This document shows positions 12,584 through 22,889 of a DNA stretch of 64,000 nucleotides, piece after piece; positions within the stretch are counted from its first letter, which is position 1; the number at the start of each line of letters is the position of its first letter. Origin of the DNA: Toxoplasma gondii ME49 (Eukaryota; Apicomplexa; Conoidasida; Eucoccidiorida; Sarcocystidae). A model generated the notes under the pieces. It did not search any database. It was given only the letters and a program-made list of their open reading frames with translations, and was not told the origin of the DNA. The stretch is from the NCBI RefSeq assembly GCF_000006565.2, contig NC_031476.1:2256458-2320457 (forward strand). The letters are read 5' to 3'. The position numbers were made by a program, and so were the translations under genes.

Positions 12584-15500
12584 ATGGCAGATTCCGGGCC
12601 GGTGAGTAGCACCGACCGTCCTGTTGCGGCCTCGGCACAGGGAAGCGCACGGAACGCGACTTCCACGAAAGAAGGCTCTCCCTCCGCGAGATCGTCAACT
12701 ATTTCGTCATCCGCGTCCGCTCCGAACGATGGCAATGCCGTTGCAGGTGGAAACACAGGCCGGACAGACAGCAAAGGAAGCACGGCGTCGGCTGATGCTT
12801 CAGCGCCTGCTGGGAGCGCAGTGAGTGCCAGCAGTGGCGCTTGTGCCGGCAAGAAGGCAGGCGCTGGAGAGACGCTTCAGAAGGGTACCCAGAAGGGCTC
12901 CAGCAGCAAACATGGAGGGTCTACTTCCAGTAAGAGCACGGGCGGAGGCTCGGGGTCTTCCTCCTGGAAAAACGGAACCAGCTGCCAATCCAGCAAAACA
13001 TCAGGGAGTCACGGTTCCAGCGGACAGGGCAACCAGAAGAACAGCTCGAGTGGCCAGAAACACGGCAACGAGAGTTCTCAAGGGGGCAGCTCATCGGCCA
13101 AGAAAGACGTGGGTGGCTTCGACAGTGAGTTGAGTGCGCGCGAATTGCGAAAGATAAAGTACTACGAAGAGATGTTTGCTAGATTGGCAAACGAAGAGCG
13201 CCAGAAGCAAGGCACCACCGTGTCCAGTTCGTCGTCCAGCGCTACGGGGGGGACGGGTTCGTCCAGCGGGAGCTCGGAGAAGCAGTCCAAGAAGGGCGGG
13301 ACGCATCGGGCGGATGGCTCTGGAGGCGCCTCCAGCAAAGCGGGCGCCTCCGGAGCCAGCCGCAGCGAAGGATCCACCAAGAGTCAAGACACACAGCCCG
13401 AGAGGAACAGTGTGACAACGTCGCCTGGGGCTCACCAGGCCGTGGCGTCGCAGCCTTCTGGATCAGTTGGTAGCCGCGGGTCTGGCGGTGGGGGCACGAA
13501 GCGAAAACATAACCGTGTGATTGATTCATCGGACGACGAAGGGCCGCCAGCGTCGCCACGACCGGCTTCCCACAAACGCGTGGCACTGAGCAAAGGTGGG
13601 TCTGCGAGTGAGCCTGTGGCGGCCGTTCCATCCTCTTCGGTTTCTAGCGGTGGCTCGTCTCGTGCATTGTCAGCCAGCAGCGGTGGAATGTCGGATTCGC
13701 AGAAGAAGGCGGAGAAAGATGTCAGTCGGCAGCCGGGTGGTCCTGCGGCCGCAGACACCAGCCGCGGAGTGCCGCCGGCAGGGAAAGCGTCAGGGAAAAG
13801 CGACTCAGGAGTGGGGCCTAGGCAGGTGCCCAGAGACGCGCCAAGCAGTTTGTCGAACAGCAAGCCGCAAGCTCCTCACTCAAGCGGAGCGTCGGCGAAG
13901 GGCCATGGCCACGCCCATCCGTCGAGCACCGGGAGCGCTTCCACACCTAACTCTCGATTGGGCTTCAAAGAGTCGGACTGGGGATGGAAGGGCCGGGGAA
14001 GTGGAGGCGACCCAAGTCGAAAGAAACAACGCGCAGCTGTGGCTGCCCCGTCTTCCCGCGGCGACGAGGAGGACAGTAGCAGTAGCAGTAGTAGTGGTAG
14101 CAGCAGTAGCAGCAGCAGTGGCAGCAGTGACAGCAGTGAAGGCGAGAGCACTGCACGGAGTAAAAATGGCCGATCCAAAGACATCGCGTCTCGGGGAAGC
14201 GATGTCACAGGGGCCGCCGCGCTCGCGAGCACTCGCGCCAAGCGCCTCGCACTTGCTCCCCAGCGGAAGCGCCAGCAAGCCAGTTTCGGAGGTAGCGGGG
14301 GTTACGGAGGTGCCGATGAGTTTACCCGCCGAGCCGAGTCTGGTGCTTCCGCATCTTCTGCTCCGAAAAGTGAGAAGAAGGCAACCTCCGCGTCTCAACA
14401 CCCGGGAGGAGAGGGCGTGAAGAAACTCTCAGGCGCCAACGCGCCCCGTGTGCCAAGCTCGAGCGCGGGGTCAGCAGCCACATCGTGGGCTTCAGCGGGT
14501 CCAGGTGGGAAGTCCGCACCTCAGCATCAGCGGCCAACTTCTGCGGTTGCTGATCAAAAGAGCGGGGCAGATCCGGGCTCTCGGGACGAGTCAGCGTCGA
14601 AAGCGGGAAGCCCGAGAGGGGGCGATGGCGGCGGAGCGGCGAGATCCGAGAAGAAGGTATTGCCGGACGAGATGCGACGGAAGTCGGTGGCCTCCAGTGC
14701 TTCAGGTTGGAGCTTAGCGTCTTCCAAGGGCTCTGCGGGATTCTTGGGGACAGGAGACGCGAGTCACTCTCGCCCTGCCTTCGGAGATTCCCACGCAGGT
14801 GAGGAGGGGCTGAGGCCTGCTAGTCGGGTCCTCGTCAAGGGAGAGAAGCAAGAGCGAGCAAGTAGCAGTTCAGGTCGAACAACAGGCAGCGTGAAGCAAG
14901 AGAAGGATCAGACCGGGGGGATAATATCGTCGGGCAGCCGTGCGGGTGGGGATAGGATTGTTGTGCCTCCGTCAACGGTCCAAGAAAAGAATCCTTGGGG
15001 GGTGGAGGGCGCCGCTAGTTGCTCTCGGGACCAGTCCGCGGATGGAGGCGGCGTCGATGACAGTCACGGAGCGGGTGCCCCTTCCGACGACACGAAGCGC
15101 CGGGGGCCTTCCCCTCTTGGCAACGAGTCGCTGGCGGGTCCAGGGTGTCCACCTGGAGATTCCTCGCGGAAGAAAGCTGAAGGGGAAGGCAGGAAGGGAG
15201 GAAGCCGCAGTCGGAGCACGTCACCGTCAGGGATGACTGGCGCGGAAGCCTCGTCCAGTGGAGTGGGAAAAGGCAGTAAAGGTGGAGGGACCCACGCGGG
15301 ATCGGTCGAGAAGGGAAGCAAAGACAACGCTTCTGCCTTGCTCACAAAAGAGACGCAAACGGCAGGGAGGGCCGACGGTGCATGCAAAGGAGCGGTGGGG
15401 GGTGCGGCACCTGGGCGCCAAACTGCAGGCAAAAGGGGAAACACTGGGCGCAGTGGAGGGCTCGGATGTGGCGTCATGGCGAGAACCCCTGTTCCAGATT

Positions 15501-17095
15501 CGACTAGAGAGGGCCAAACAAGTTCCTCGGCTTCGCATCGCGGATCAGAACTCGCTGGAAGGTCGCAGCTTGGTGCATCTAGTGCGGACAATGCTTACGT
15601 CTCAGTGCAGTCCCGGTCTAGTCAGACCACGACTGTGCATTCCAAAAGAACTCTTGTGGCCAGTGGGTCGGGCAACGAATCAGCGGCTGGCGAAGAGGAC
15701 GCGGGCGGTCGTGCAGGAAGGAGAGAAGTCGAGAGAGCGACCGCCTCAACGGGAAGTGGCCGCAGCGCTGGCGGGGCTGTCTCTTCCAACAGAGGTGCGC
15801 GGCAGCACCAGGCAGGTGAGGGTGTGGAGGACGCGATTCCTCACAGGTCTGGAGGATCTGAAAGAATCGTTTCTGAGACGGAGTCCGTGATGCAAGCGGG
15901 TGCGACGGCTCCAAGTGGAGGGAGCAAAGCAGTCCGCCGGACGCCAGCAGTAGTCGGGGAGTCCGTAGACGGGTCTGCATCTGGGGGGAGTCCTGGCGCC
16001 GCTGAGAGAACAGTCACTTTTAGCCACCTTCCAGTCAGTTCAGACAGCCCTGCTGGCGTGGGAGGACCGGCCCCGCCGCATGCGAGAGGGCCGAAGCTGC
16101 CCGCAGCTGCGTACCGCGTCTCGCCCTTGCGTCCACTTCAAGGACTGTATCGGCAGATACCTGCTGGTGGACCAGAAGCTGGAGAGGACGACGAAAATGT
16201 CCTTTCCCCACCGTTGCCCTTGCTGGCTGTTGCCCGCTCGCTGGCGTCGCAGCCCTCCACGAGCACGCCGCTGCCCCCTGCTTCTTCGCGACAGGCTTCA
16301 AGCCCCAGTTCGTCAGTTCAGAGTCGAGAAGCAGGTGCGGGATCGTTTCCCTGGGGTTCTTTAACGGAGGCGATTGGCAACAGACAAAAAGACGAGTCGA
16401 GCAAACGCGCAGGCCCTTCGGATCCGCACACAACATATGCATGCAGAAATGCCGTCACAGCGACCGGCGGGCCGAGTACCCAAGGGACCGGCTCGACTTC
16501 CGCAGGTGCGGGCGACCGATCAGAGCTTTATGCTCCTCTGACGCCGGCGGCCGGGTCGCGGGTGGGCATGGCGAGCTACCAGCTGGTGGAGGAAAGCACC
16601 AAGAGTGTCAAATCGTGCGGACAGACGGCTTTCGCAGATTCCTCAAATGTAGCAGGAAGTGCAGGCGCGACTTTTTCGCTGCCCTCTGACAGCAGCAAAG
16701 AGTACGCCGAGGCATGCTGCAATGTAGTCCCAACCCGGGACTGGCGCCGGTTGCTCCTGGGGAGCGGCGAAGGGACACAGGAAGAAAAAGTCCCAGGGGC
16801 TGGACCAGTCAAAAGCACGCCTGCGAGTTCAGGCGTGGCCACTTGTGTGAAATCGAGTTTTGACAAACGACCTTCCACTTCTGATGCAGAAAGCAATGCT
16901 GAAGTTAAACAGGGATTTGCCATAGGAGAACCGATGAACAAAGCCAGTGCGTCTGCGGCACGGCCACGGGAGCCTTCTCATTTGCCGCTTCCGGAAGGGG
17001 TCCAGCAGCCGTTGCCGCTCAACGGGCGATGGCTGACGAGCCTGTCATGGAAGGCACAACTGCTTCGGAAGGTTTACAATGCGGGACGGTCGTAG
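12584..17095 (+). CDS. Large Ser/Gly/Ala-rich low-complexity protein, 1503 residues, single exon
   Basis: The ATG at 12584 has a good initiation context (ggcggcATGG) and the frame runs uninterrupted to TAG at 17093-17095. Nearly the whole chain is predicted disorder: Ser, Gly, Ala, Lys and Pro with SxR/RS and SD/SE clusters. A conserved-looking charged helix lies at about residues 183-205 (LSARELRKIKYYEEMFARL), followed by a basic NLS-like stretch (GTKRKHNRVIDSSDDE, about 305-320) and an acidic-flanked Ser tract near 500-525. The C-terminus is the only other ordered-looking segment (NGRWLTSLSWKAQLLRKVYN). The features suggest a nuclear or RNA/chromatin-associated scaffold, but no domain is recognised. 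The helix loosely recalls a segment seen in some SET-domain regulators; I would not assign function from it. Overlapping minus-strand open frames are shadows of the biased codon use. Confidence 0.75.
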   Translation: MADSGPVSSTDRPVAASAQGSARNATSTKEGSPSARSSTISSSASAPNDGNAVAGGNTGRTDSKGSTASADASAPAGSAVSASSGACAGKKAGAGETLQKGTQKGSSSKHGGSTSSKSTGGGSGSSSWKNGTSCQSSKTSGSHGSSGQGNQKNSSSGQKHGNESSQGGSSSAKKDVGGFDSELSARELRKIKYYEEMFARLANEERQKQGTTVSSSSSSATGGTGSSSGSSEKQSKKGGTHRADGSGGASSKAGASGASRSEGSTKSQDTQPERNSVTTSPGAHQAVASQPSGSVGSRGSGGGGTKRKHNRVIDSSDDEGPPASPRPASHKRVALSKGGSASEPVAAVPSSSVSSGGSSRALSASSGGMSDSQKKAEKDVSRQPGGPAAADTSRGVPPAGKASGKSDSGVGPRQVPRDAPSSLSNSKPQAPHSSGASAKGHGHAHPSSTGSASTPNSRLGFKESDWGWKGRGSGGDPSRKKQRAAVAAPSSRGDEEDSSSSSSSGSSSSSSSGSSDSSEGESTARSKNGRSKDIASRGSDVTGAAALASTRAKRLALAPQRKRQQASFGGSGGYGGADEFTRRAESGASASSAPKSEKKATSASQHPGGEGVKKLSGANAPRVPSSSAGSAATSWASAGPGGKSAPQHQRPTSAVADQKSGADPGSRDESASKAGSPRGGDGGGAARSEKKVLPDEMRRKSVASSASGWSLASSKGSAGFLGTGDASHSRPAFGDSHAGEEGLRPASRVLVKGEKQERASSSSGRTTGSVKQEKDQTGGIISSGSRAGGDRIVVPPSTVQEKNPWGVEGAASCSRDQSADGGGVDDSHGAGAPSDDTKRRGPSPLGNESLAGPGCPPGDSSRKKAEGEGRKGGSRSRSTSPSGMTGAEASSSGVGKGSKGGGTHAGSVEKGSKDNASALLTKETQTAGRADGACKGAVGGAAPGRQTAGKRGNTGRSGGLGCGVMARTPVPDSTREGQTSSSASHRGSELAGRSQLGASSADNAYVSVQSRSSQTTTVHSKRTLVASGSGNESAAGEEDAGGRAGRREVERATASTGSGRSAGGAVSSNRGARQHQAGEGVEDAIPHRSGGSERIVSETESVMQAGATAPSGGSKAVRRTPAVVGESVDGSASGGSPGAAERTVTFSHLPVSSDSPAGVGGPAPPHARGPKLPAAAYRVSPLRPLQGLYRQIPAGGPEAGEDDENVLSPPLPLLAVARSLASQPSTSTPLPPASSRQASSPSSSVQSREAGAGSFPWGSLTEAIGNRQKDESSKRAGPSDPHTTYACRNAVTATGGPSTQGTGSTSAGAGDRSELYAPLTPAAGSRVGMASYQLVEESTKSVKSCGQTAFADSSNVAGSAGATFSLPSDSSKEYAEACCNVVPTRDWRRLLLGSGEGTQEEKVPGAGPVKSTPASSGVATCVKSSFDKRPSTSDAESNAEVKQGFAIGEPMNKASASAARPREPSHLPLPEGVQQPLPLNGRWLTSLSWKAQLLRKVYNAGRS
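14073..14149 (+). repeat. AGC/AGT serine-codon microsatellite inside coding sequence
   Basis: About 25 consecutive trinucleotides are AGC, AGT or GGT/GGC/GAC variants, encoding an almost pure Ser run interrupted by Gly and Asp. The mix of AGC and AGT indicates an older, diversified triplet expansion. Confidence 0.8.
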
Positions 17096-17364
17096 TCGGT
17101 TCTGGCGTGCGTCAGCCACGCAGAAATGTTCGAACCGGGCCGGCGAAGAAGTGAACCCGAAGTAAACCTGGAGTCGAGTGGACCCTGCCGGAGCGATCTG
17201 CTGGACGCCGTGGACTCCGGTTTTTTCGTACAGACGGGCGATATCCTGCCTGAACACTAGTCTTAATCTTTCCCGGGACTGTCTTAGGGCAAACGTCGCT
17301 GCGGCTACTTGCTGAGGAAGCTTGAACGGCGGGTGTAAACAGTCTTCTGGGGATTCAAGGGAAG
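17096..17364 (-). other. Possible second exon on the minus strand, uncertain
   Basis: Reading right to left, an acceptor-like ccttcctcag precedes an open stretch containing RERLRLVFRQDIARLYEKTG and then STRLQVYFGFTSS. It runs on to a stop at 17045, inside the 3' end of the plus-strand gene. Composition is protein-like, but no phase-matched donor joins it to the ATG ORF at 17646. It may instead be 3' UTR antisense chance. Confidence 0.25.
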
Positions 17365-17646
17365 TCAGTGTTTCTCGTCCGACGATCCGTGTGTGTCTTC
17401 AGAGATCAGGCAGGTGCTCGAGGACTGTTCGCATTTAGCGGCGAGTTTGCTCTTCATGAATCGTGGCGTCGTGTAAAGCAGGCACGGTTCTGGGCACTCT
17501 GCGTTCGTGTTGTTCAGTGAGATTCTCTGTGCGGTGACGGGCGAGCTAAACAGTAGTCCCCTCAGGGATGCCGTGAGGCTGGATCCAGTTTTTGCTAGTG
17601 CCACGGCGTAACTGATTCGTAAGACGGGACGTGCAGAAAGCGTCAT
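17365..17646 (-). CDS. Small hypothetical ORF with mitochondrial-presequence-like start
   Basis: An ATG at 17646 opens 93 codons. The first 40 residues are rich in Arg/Ser/Leu/Ala and lack acidic residues (MTLSARPVLRISYAVALAKT), as in mitochondrial transit peptides. The rest is Ser/Cys/Thr-rich with no known domain. Isolated short ORFs of this size occur by chance; support is composition only. Confidence 0.25.
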   Translation of the reverse strand: MTLSARPVLRISYAVALAKTGSSLTASLRGLLFSSPVTAQRISLNNTNAECPEPCLLYTTPRFMKSKLAAKCEQSSSTCLISEDTHGSSDEKH

Positions 17647-19722
17647 GTTACTCGAATTCCCTTTTAAAAGATAAATTTTGGGCCAGGAGCAACAAATCGT
17701 TCTGGAGCTAGGAACTTGGCGTTACGTCGATCACGAAATGTTGCACACGAGCTGCTAAAAGAAATCGCCGGGAACAATTACATTCTCAGGGATCTTCTAG
17801 GCAACTTTCCAGTCATGTTCGTCGAAATCAGCGAACGGCTGCGCCATGCACTGGCACACACATATATATCGATATATATATATATATATAAAGAAGTTTG
17901 AACGAAACTCTTTGTTCCAGAAGTGTTGTTTCGCCAGTGCCTTTCCTGGCAGGTGCGAGACTACCAGTCCAAAAGATGAACTACCAAACACTTGGGTGGG
18001 AAAGTGCCACGATCCGGCTGTGCGCAGGGCGGAGTCAGACGCTAAAGGCCACCGGAGCTGACGCGATAGTGCACGTCGTAAGCTTGATGCTTTTGAACGT
18101 AAGGGACAGAAACCAATTGTTTTCATCTCCGCTTGTCGCGTTTTGGATGAGACGTGACCTGCAGCCTTCCGTTGCTGGCATGAGCAACCGAGAACAGTCC
18201 GTTTTCACCCTTGCACGGAACATTGGTTCGCCTTCGTGTAAGTCGATATCATGTGTGGAGTTTGCTTAAGAAGGTGTTTTAACGGAGGTGTCTCTGTGTA
18301 GCGCCACCGTGCCCGGGACGCAATCAACTATTCTCGGCCCTCATGCTGCTTGTCTGTCGCTGGGTATTCCTCTAGCTCATGCACCCCATGCATTCTTATC
18401 TACCGCCGTACGAAATGCTACTAAGCTTTTGGCATTGGCTTATGCATATATGAATGGTTACACATCTATATACCTTTCATCCAGTGTGCTGGATGTTCGC
18501 ATGTCCTGTTCACGCTTCCCCCGCTAGCTTATGTAGAAAGACAAACACACATGCGACCACTGTAGATGCGCACAATTACTCTATCCTCCATCAGCTCAGG
18601 CTGACAGCTGAGACGCATTCGATTTCGATCAGCGCCCGAGCACTACTTATCTATCCATGTTTCGCTTGCATACTCAAAAAATTAGTACGTCATTACGTAG
18701 GGGAAGTGTGCAGCGTATTCACAGTTAGCACTCCCACACGGGGCAAAGTGCACGCCGCAGCACATCGTGTGTTGCTAGAGTTGGCATTTTCTCTACTCAT
18801 AATATGCCTAACCGGCAGACCACGCAGGGTTCACTGCAGTCTCAGCACACTCAATAGCCCACAAGTCCCTAACGGTTTCATTCACTATATCCACTGTTTG
18901 ACATCCCTCGTATTTCCTTTCAAACTCAGCACTCACAAAAATGCTGACAAATCACCGACCTGATTGAGTAACCCGTTGACGAACACTACTCCCTTATGCC
19001 GCCAGATGTCAAGCCTATTCCGCCGGTGCGGTCCGCGTACATCACATTCATTTACAGTACACAGCTATATTGCCCGTCTGTACCGGTTTTGTGATAGAAC
19101 CGGAAGTGAACACCATCAGCAAAGCAAAGTGGAACGACTTCAGCCTTAGAGAAAGACGGTCGACATGAGATGAACAAACAGATATCGGGCGTGTCAGCAA
19201 CAAAAAAAGTCCGGGTAGCGATTTTCGGCTTCCGTCATGTGCTATGGTCGAGGCGGTGACGGAGACTGAACTGCCACGAGCAAATTTTTCACTCCCACAC
19301 AAACGGTCGCTTCCATGCTGACCAGACAGTGCTTTTCACAGGTAGCCATCGTCATACCTCCACCGACGGACGAGTTCGCTGTACCTGAAGCCGAGATCCA
19401 TCATTCAAAGCAATCGCGTTGGCTTCTTCACAACATGTTTGGTGAAAAATAGAAACACCCTTCCACCGGTACGTTCTTAATCGCTTAACGGCGAGAGTCC
19501 GTAAACGGTCGACGCGCCAGATGTGTGGAGCTCTAAGTATTCCGGCACGCAAACAACCTCTGACGTTTCTGTCGTGATGCTGCCGGGGTAAGACGACCAC
19601 CTGCGGCCGCAAAGCTTTTCGAGAACGTTTATGTCTCTTGAACTCTACGTTTTAATGTCCAGCGGGCGGATACCACTCAAATTAACTGCTGTAGATCTAA
19701 CTTCATCTTATAATGGATAACA
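17647..19722. other. Intergenic, microsatellite only
   Basis: Open frames on both strands are short and atypical in composition. The only distinct object is the TA microsatellite at 17862-17890. The right end likely carries the 3' UTR of the ERV/ALR-like gene, or its last exon if the alternative splice at 19940 is used. Confidence 0.35.
17862..17890. repeat. (TA)n microsatellite
   Basis: A run of AT dinucleotides is interrupted once by CG (atatatatcgatatat...). Typical polymorphic dinucleotide repeat of this genome. Confidence 0.85.
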
Positions 19723-21064
19723 CTAGCAGTGCTCTCTGTGTTTTAAAGCTTGCGACAGCCCGGCTGTTTCAAAAACAACACGAGGCCGTCTCGATGTTTT
19801 TTCACCTTGCTGCGCTGTGAGTGAGCTACCGTATTCCTGATCCTGAGCGTGTATTTTCCCATGAAACGCATACGGCATGTTGTGCAAAGCCCTCAACTCC
19901 GATGGCAAGTGTGCTTCTATCCTCGTGATGAACGCGTACCTGCAAGGCCGTGTCGGCATGTCCAGCTTTAACCGACACTGGTTCTCAACCAAGCACAGCC
20001 ACAACATCAAGTCCCGCCGACTTTCTACCCTGGAAAAAAACAAGTGAGACGCCACGGCAAACACGCGCATCTTGTTGAAGGTGCTGGCATTGTCAGGCGT
20101 TCCGCGCCTATGTATGAGCACCTCCCAATTCATTCCTAGACATCACAGTGGCCGAACGCAATTGTTCTCTCCTTGGGATTCAACCCTCATCCGCCATTTC
20201 ATCGCAGACCCGATCTAGAGGGCTTACCGTGGTGGGAACGTCTTGACAGCTTCGCTGTAACATCTCGCAGCGGGGCCGAAAGTGCACTGGTCTGGGAATT
20301 CTTCGAAAAATACGCGCAGATGCCGCTGCTCTTCAGCACTTGGCCTAGGCGACGCATACGCTGCGTACGTCCACAACTGCGAAAAACGACGCAAAAAGGA
20401 TCCCAGTTTCTAGTCCAAAGAACCGGCTTTGCAAGGGTCCGGCGCGATCATCGAGATACACGCGACGAGCATTTCTGTCTGCCATAAGATAAGTACCGTT
20501 TCGCTGCAAAAGCGTCTCGAGAGTGCTTCACCAATCCTGCGAAGTGGGGGTCTGAGAAGGCCCGCCTCCTGGTTTCCAACTTACCAACAACCACTGCGCG
20601 TTGCACGGATCTTGTGGATCGTTTGTTTCTGCGCAGAAGTGAATCGGAGGATGCATCGACGGCCTCTGTGCGTCACTCTCCGGCCCGATCCCGGACTCCA
20701 CAGACGGGATCGAAATCTGAGCCCCCTGCGGAGTTACACCTGCTGGAGCGGTAGTGACACCGGAAACATGGGCGCCGCCTCCAGAGACTGCTGGCAGAGT
20801 CACTCTGACTGCGACAGACCGCGTCCCATTTGAGCTGTCGACCCCTTCGCCCTCCACGCCGAAAGTTGGCATACCAATGAAGTCTGGTGAAGTGTTCGCA
20901 TTTTGCCCTCCGAAACTGGTGGTAGAAGAGGAAACAGAACCTGTCGATGCATTACTGCGGGAAGGCTGCTTCCTCGCGTCCTCGAGGGAACTCTCTCTGC
21001 TTGTCGGCACGGTTGCTGAAACCTGTTGGTTTCGGAACGAATACGCCCCCGCAGAGTTCCCCAT
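19723..21064 (-). CDS. ERV/ALR sulfhydryl oxidase-like protein with MGNSAG start
   Basis: Exons 21064-20585, 20376-20228 and 20029-19723 join in phase (phase 0, then 2) with GTAAGT and GTAAGC donors and pyrimidine-rich acceptors, giving 311 residues. The Erv fold is recognisable. WLLLWTYAAYASPRPSAEEQ (from about residue 158) matches the W..LHT.aa..P..Pt.eE helix. Then comes a cysteine pair C191-x7-C199, and SRRDLMLWLCLVENQCRLKL with the structural CX16C (C222, C239) usual in ERV/ALR proteins. Family members are FAD-dependent thiol oxidases. Two oddities: the redox pair is CX7C rather than CXXC, and the N-terminus (MGNSAG, then 150 disordered residues) fits N-myristoylation, not a mitochondrial presequence. 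Exon 3 may end at a donor at 19940 (CAG|gtacgc) with a further C-terminal exon unseen. It lies divergent to TIM9. Confidence 0.72.
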
Positions 21065-22616
21065 TCTGCTCTGTCGCAAGATAACGAAGCGGAGATCGCC
21101 AACGAGATGCACACCTGTCGTTACGACAAAAAAAGAGCAGATCACGTGACAGCTGAAATTGTCGAATAAGCATTTGTTCCGAAGAAAACACTTTCTGAGA
21201 ATAATTCTGGTCTGTCATGCTCCTTTAAGTTAAAGACTTGCGAGCTCCAGCGTGAATGCCGCCGGGAAAAAGACACGGACGCTGGATGGTAATACACAGG
21301 CAGGCACGAAGACGACGGACACCGAAAGAAACTTCTTGTACATCCTTTAGGTACCATACATACAATTCCATCAGTCAGTTTTAGCTGAGGGCCATCAAAA
21401 CGTCCAAAGACGACCGATGCATGCGTCAAGGAGAGCGCTTGGCTGCGTAGAATGTCGGCCAGCGATCAGCAGCGATTATTGATAGGGCTTGTCACTCCGG
21501 ACAAAAAACAAAGATATCTTTTGCTCTGCTGCCTTCATGCATAGCTGAGTTGCGAGTCTAGTCTCTTTGTTCAGACGCTAGGACCTCCCGAAAAAGAGAC
21601 AGACCACCAGTCCTCTCAGTTCATTCACTACAGTGGTTTGTATGACTAGTCTTCGTGCGCCGGAGGTTCTTCTCACCCTTCCACTCGACACAATAACTCG
21701 CCTCAAAGTCGCCACCACGGGGCCAAAGATGACATTAGGGCGGCAACAGTAAACCAAGTCACACGATCAGGCACATGAAAGCGTTCGCTGCCCCATATAG
21801 TGTGGAACCGACATGCAAGGACACTGCGCACAAGCGGCAAATCTGCCCGCCAACTGCACGACCGGAGTCACAGTTCCCTTTTTTAGGTTTAACTACAGTT
21901 CCAATCCACAGCTGAAACTTGAGAAATAGTTAAGTTTAAATATTGAGTCTCTTCAGGAAATCTTAGCTGAGAAGAGGCGAAAACATGTTGTTCTTTGAGG
22001 CTGTGGATTCGGGCATGCATGCTGTTGTCCCGAAGATACGCAGAGACGGGACCTGGAACGAGTGTCCCCGAGTGCATGCACACGTTATTGGTCAGAAGGA
22101 AAGAACGTATGACTCGGAACCAGGTCAATGTTGAAGCGAGTCGTATGGTCCTTCCCTTTTATTGAATTCTACCGTTTTCAGTGATGTCCAAGAGGTGTTC
22201 GCGGGTGCAAAAGGCGACTCGGGAGCTGTGAAGCAGTTCTCGTGCGGGAGCTGCTCGTTGCTCCCACGTATGCGCCGTCTCGGCCGTTGTTCGTCACATT
22301 GATACTACTGTCTCTCGCATCTCATGACGGCTCAATGTAATGTGCGTTCTGGATCGGCTCGTTGACCATGCATCGTTTTTTGTGTAAATAAGCCCTCTCA
22401 AGTACCGCTGTTGACCTGCGTAAGGCGCCCGCCACTACCACGGCACGTCCAAGACTCGTTACTGTCCTGCAATTTCGTTGTCACCCAGAACTGGTTTCAG
22501 CTACTCGTCTGTGTTCAGCCTTTCCCTGCTGGAGACTGTCCCACAACAGAGAATCATCCGCTTCGTTTTTGACTCAAATTCGCAGAAAGGCGCGGACGCC
22601 AACACTCGTGTCGACA
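21065..22616. promoter_or_regulatory. Divergent promoter region between ERV-like gene and TIM9
   Basis: About 1.55 kb separates the two start codons, which point away from each other. No credible ORF is present. TGCATGC motifs lie at 22013-22022 and 22073-22079, and another TGCATGC at 21419-21425. A shared or overlapping promoter is inferred from arrangement only. Confidence 0.45.
22013..22079. promoter_or_regulatory. Pair of TGCATGC motifs upstream of TIM9
   Basis: gcatgcatgc at 22013-22022 and gtgcatgcac at 22072-22081 both contain the palindrome TGCATGC, about 540-600 bp before the TIM9 ATG and about 950-1,010 bp upstream of the ERV-like start. The motif is known as an over-represented promoter element in Toxoplasma; use here is inferred. 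Confidence 0.45.
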
Positions 22617-22889
22617 ATGAGTGGTGGACCGCAAATGCAGAACCTGTCGCCTGCAGAGCAGGCGGCAGTGATGAAGGAGTTGAATCAGTTGCACATAAAG
22701 GATACCATGGATACTTACAACTCGGTAGTGGAGCGGTGTTTCAACGAATGCATCACTCAGTTTCGAGCAAAGGATCTTGATGATACTGAGCAGCAGTGTG
22801 TGCGGCGCTGTGTGAAAAAGTTCATGCTGTTCTCGCAGAGGGTTGGTCTTCGGTTTGCCGAGAAAAACATGGACGCTGGAAGTAAATGA
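22617..22889 (+). CDS. TIM9: TIM9, small translocase of the mitochondrial inner membrane
   Basis: A single exon encodes 90 residues from the ATG at 22617 to TGA. It has the twin CX3C signature of small TIMs, C41-FNE-C45 and C61-VRR-C65, separated by 15 residues. The stretch KKFMLFSQRVGLRFAEKN after the second pair is characteristic of Tim9 rather than Tim8, 10 or 13. Tim9 forms a hexameric chaperone with Tim10 in the intermembrane space and carries hydrophobic precursors to the TIM22 carrier translocase. Its two intramolecular disulfides depend on the oxidative import route. Length is typical for the family. The start is chosen because the upstream in-frame residues are not conserved-looking and lack an ATG. 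Confidence 0.93.
   Translation: MSGGPQMQNLSPAEQAAVMKELNQLHIKDTMDTYNSVVERCFNECITQFRAKDLDDTEQQCVRRCVKKFMLFSQRVGLRFAEKNMDAGSK

Noticed and set aside
13432..15980. Many 100-275-codon frames on both strands within 12.6-17.1 kb
   Set aside because: All are shadows of the single long plus-strand frame and mirror its Ser/Gly codon bias in Arg/Pro/Leu-rich translations.
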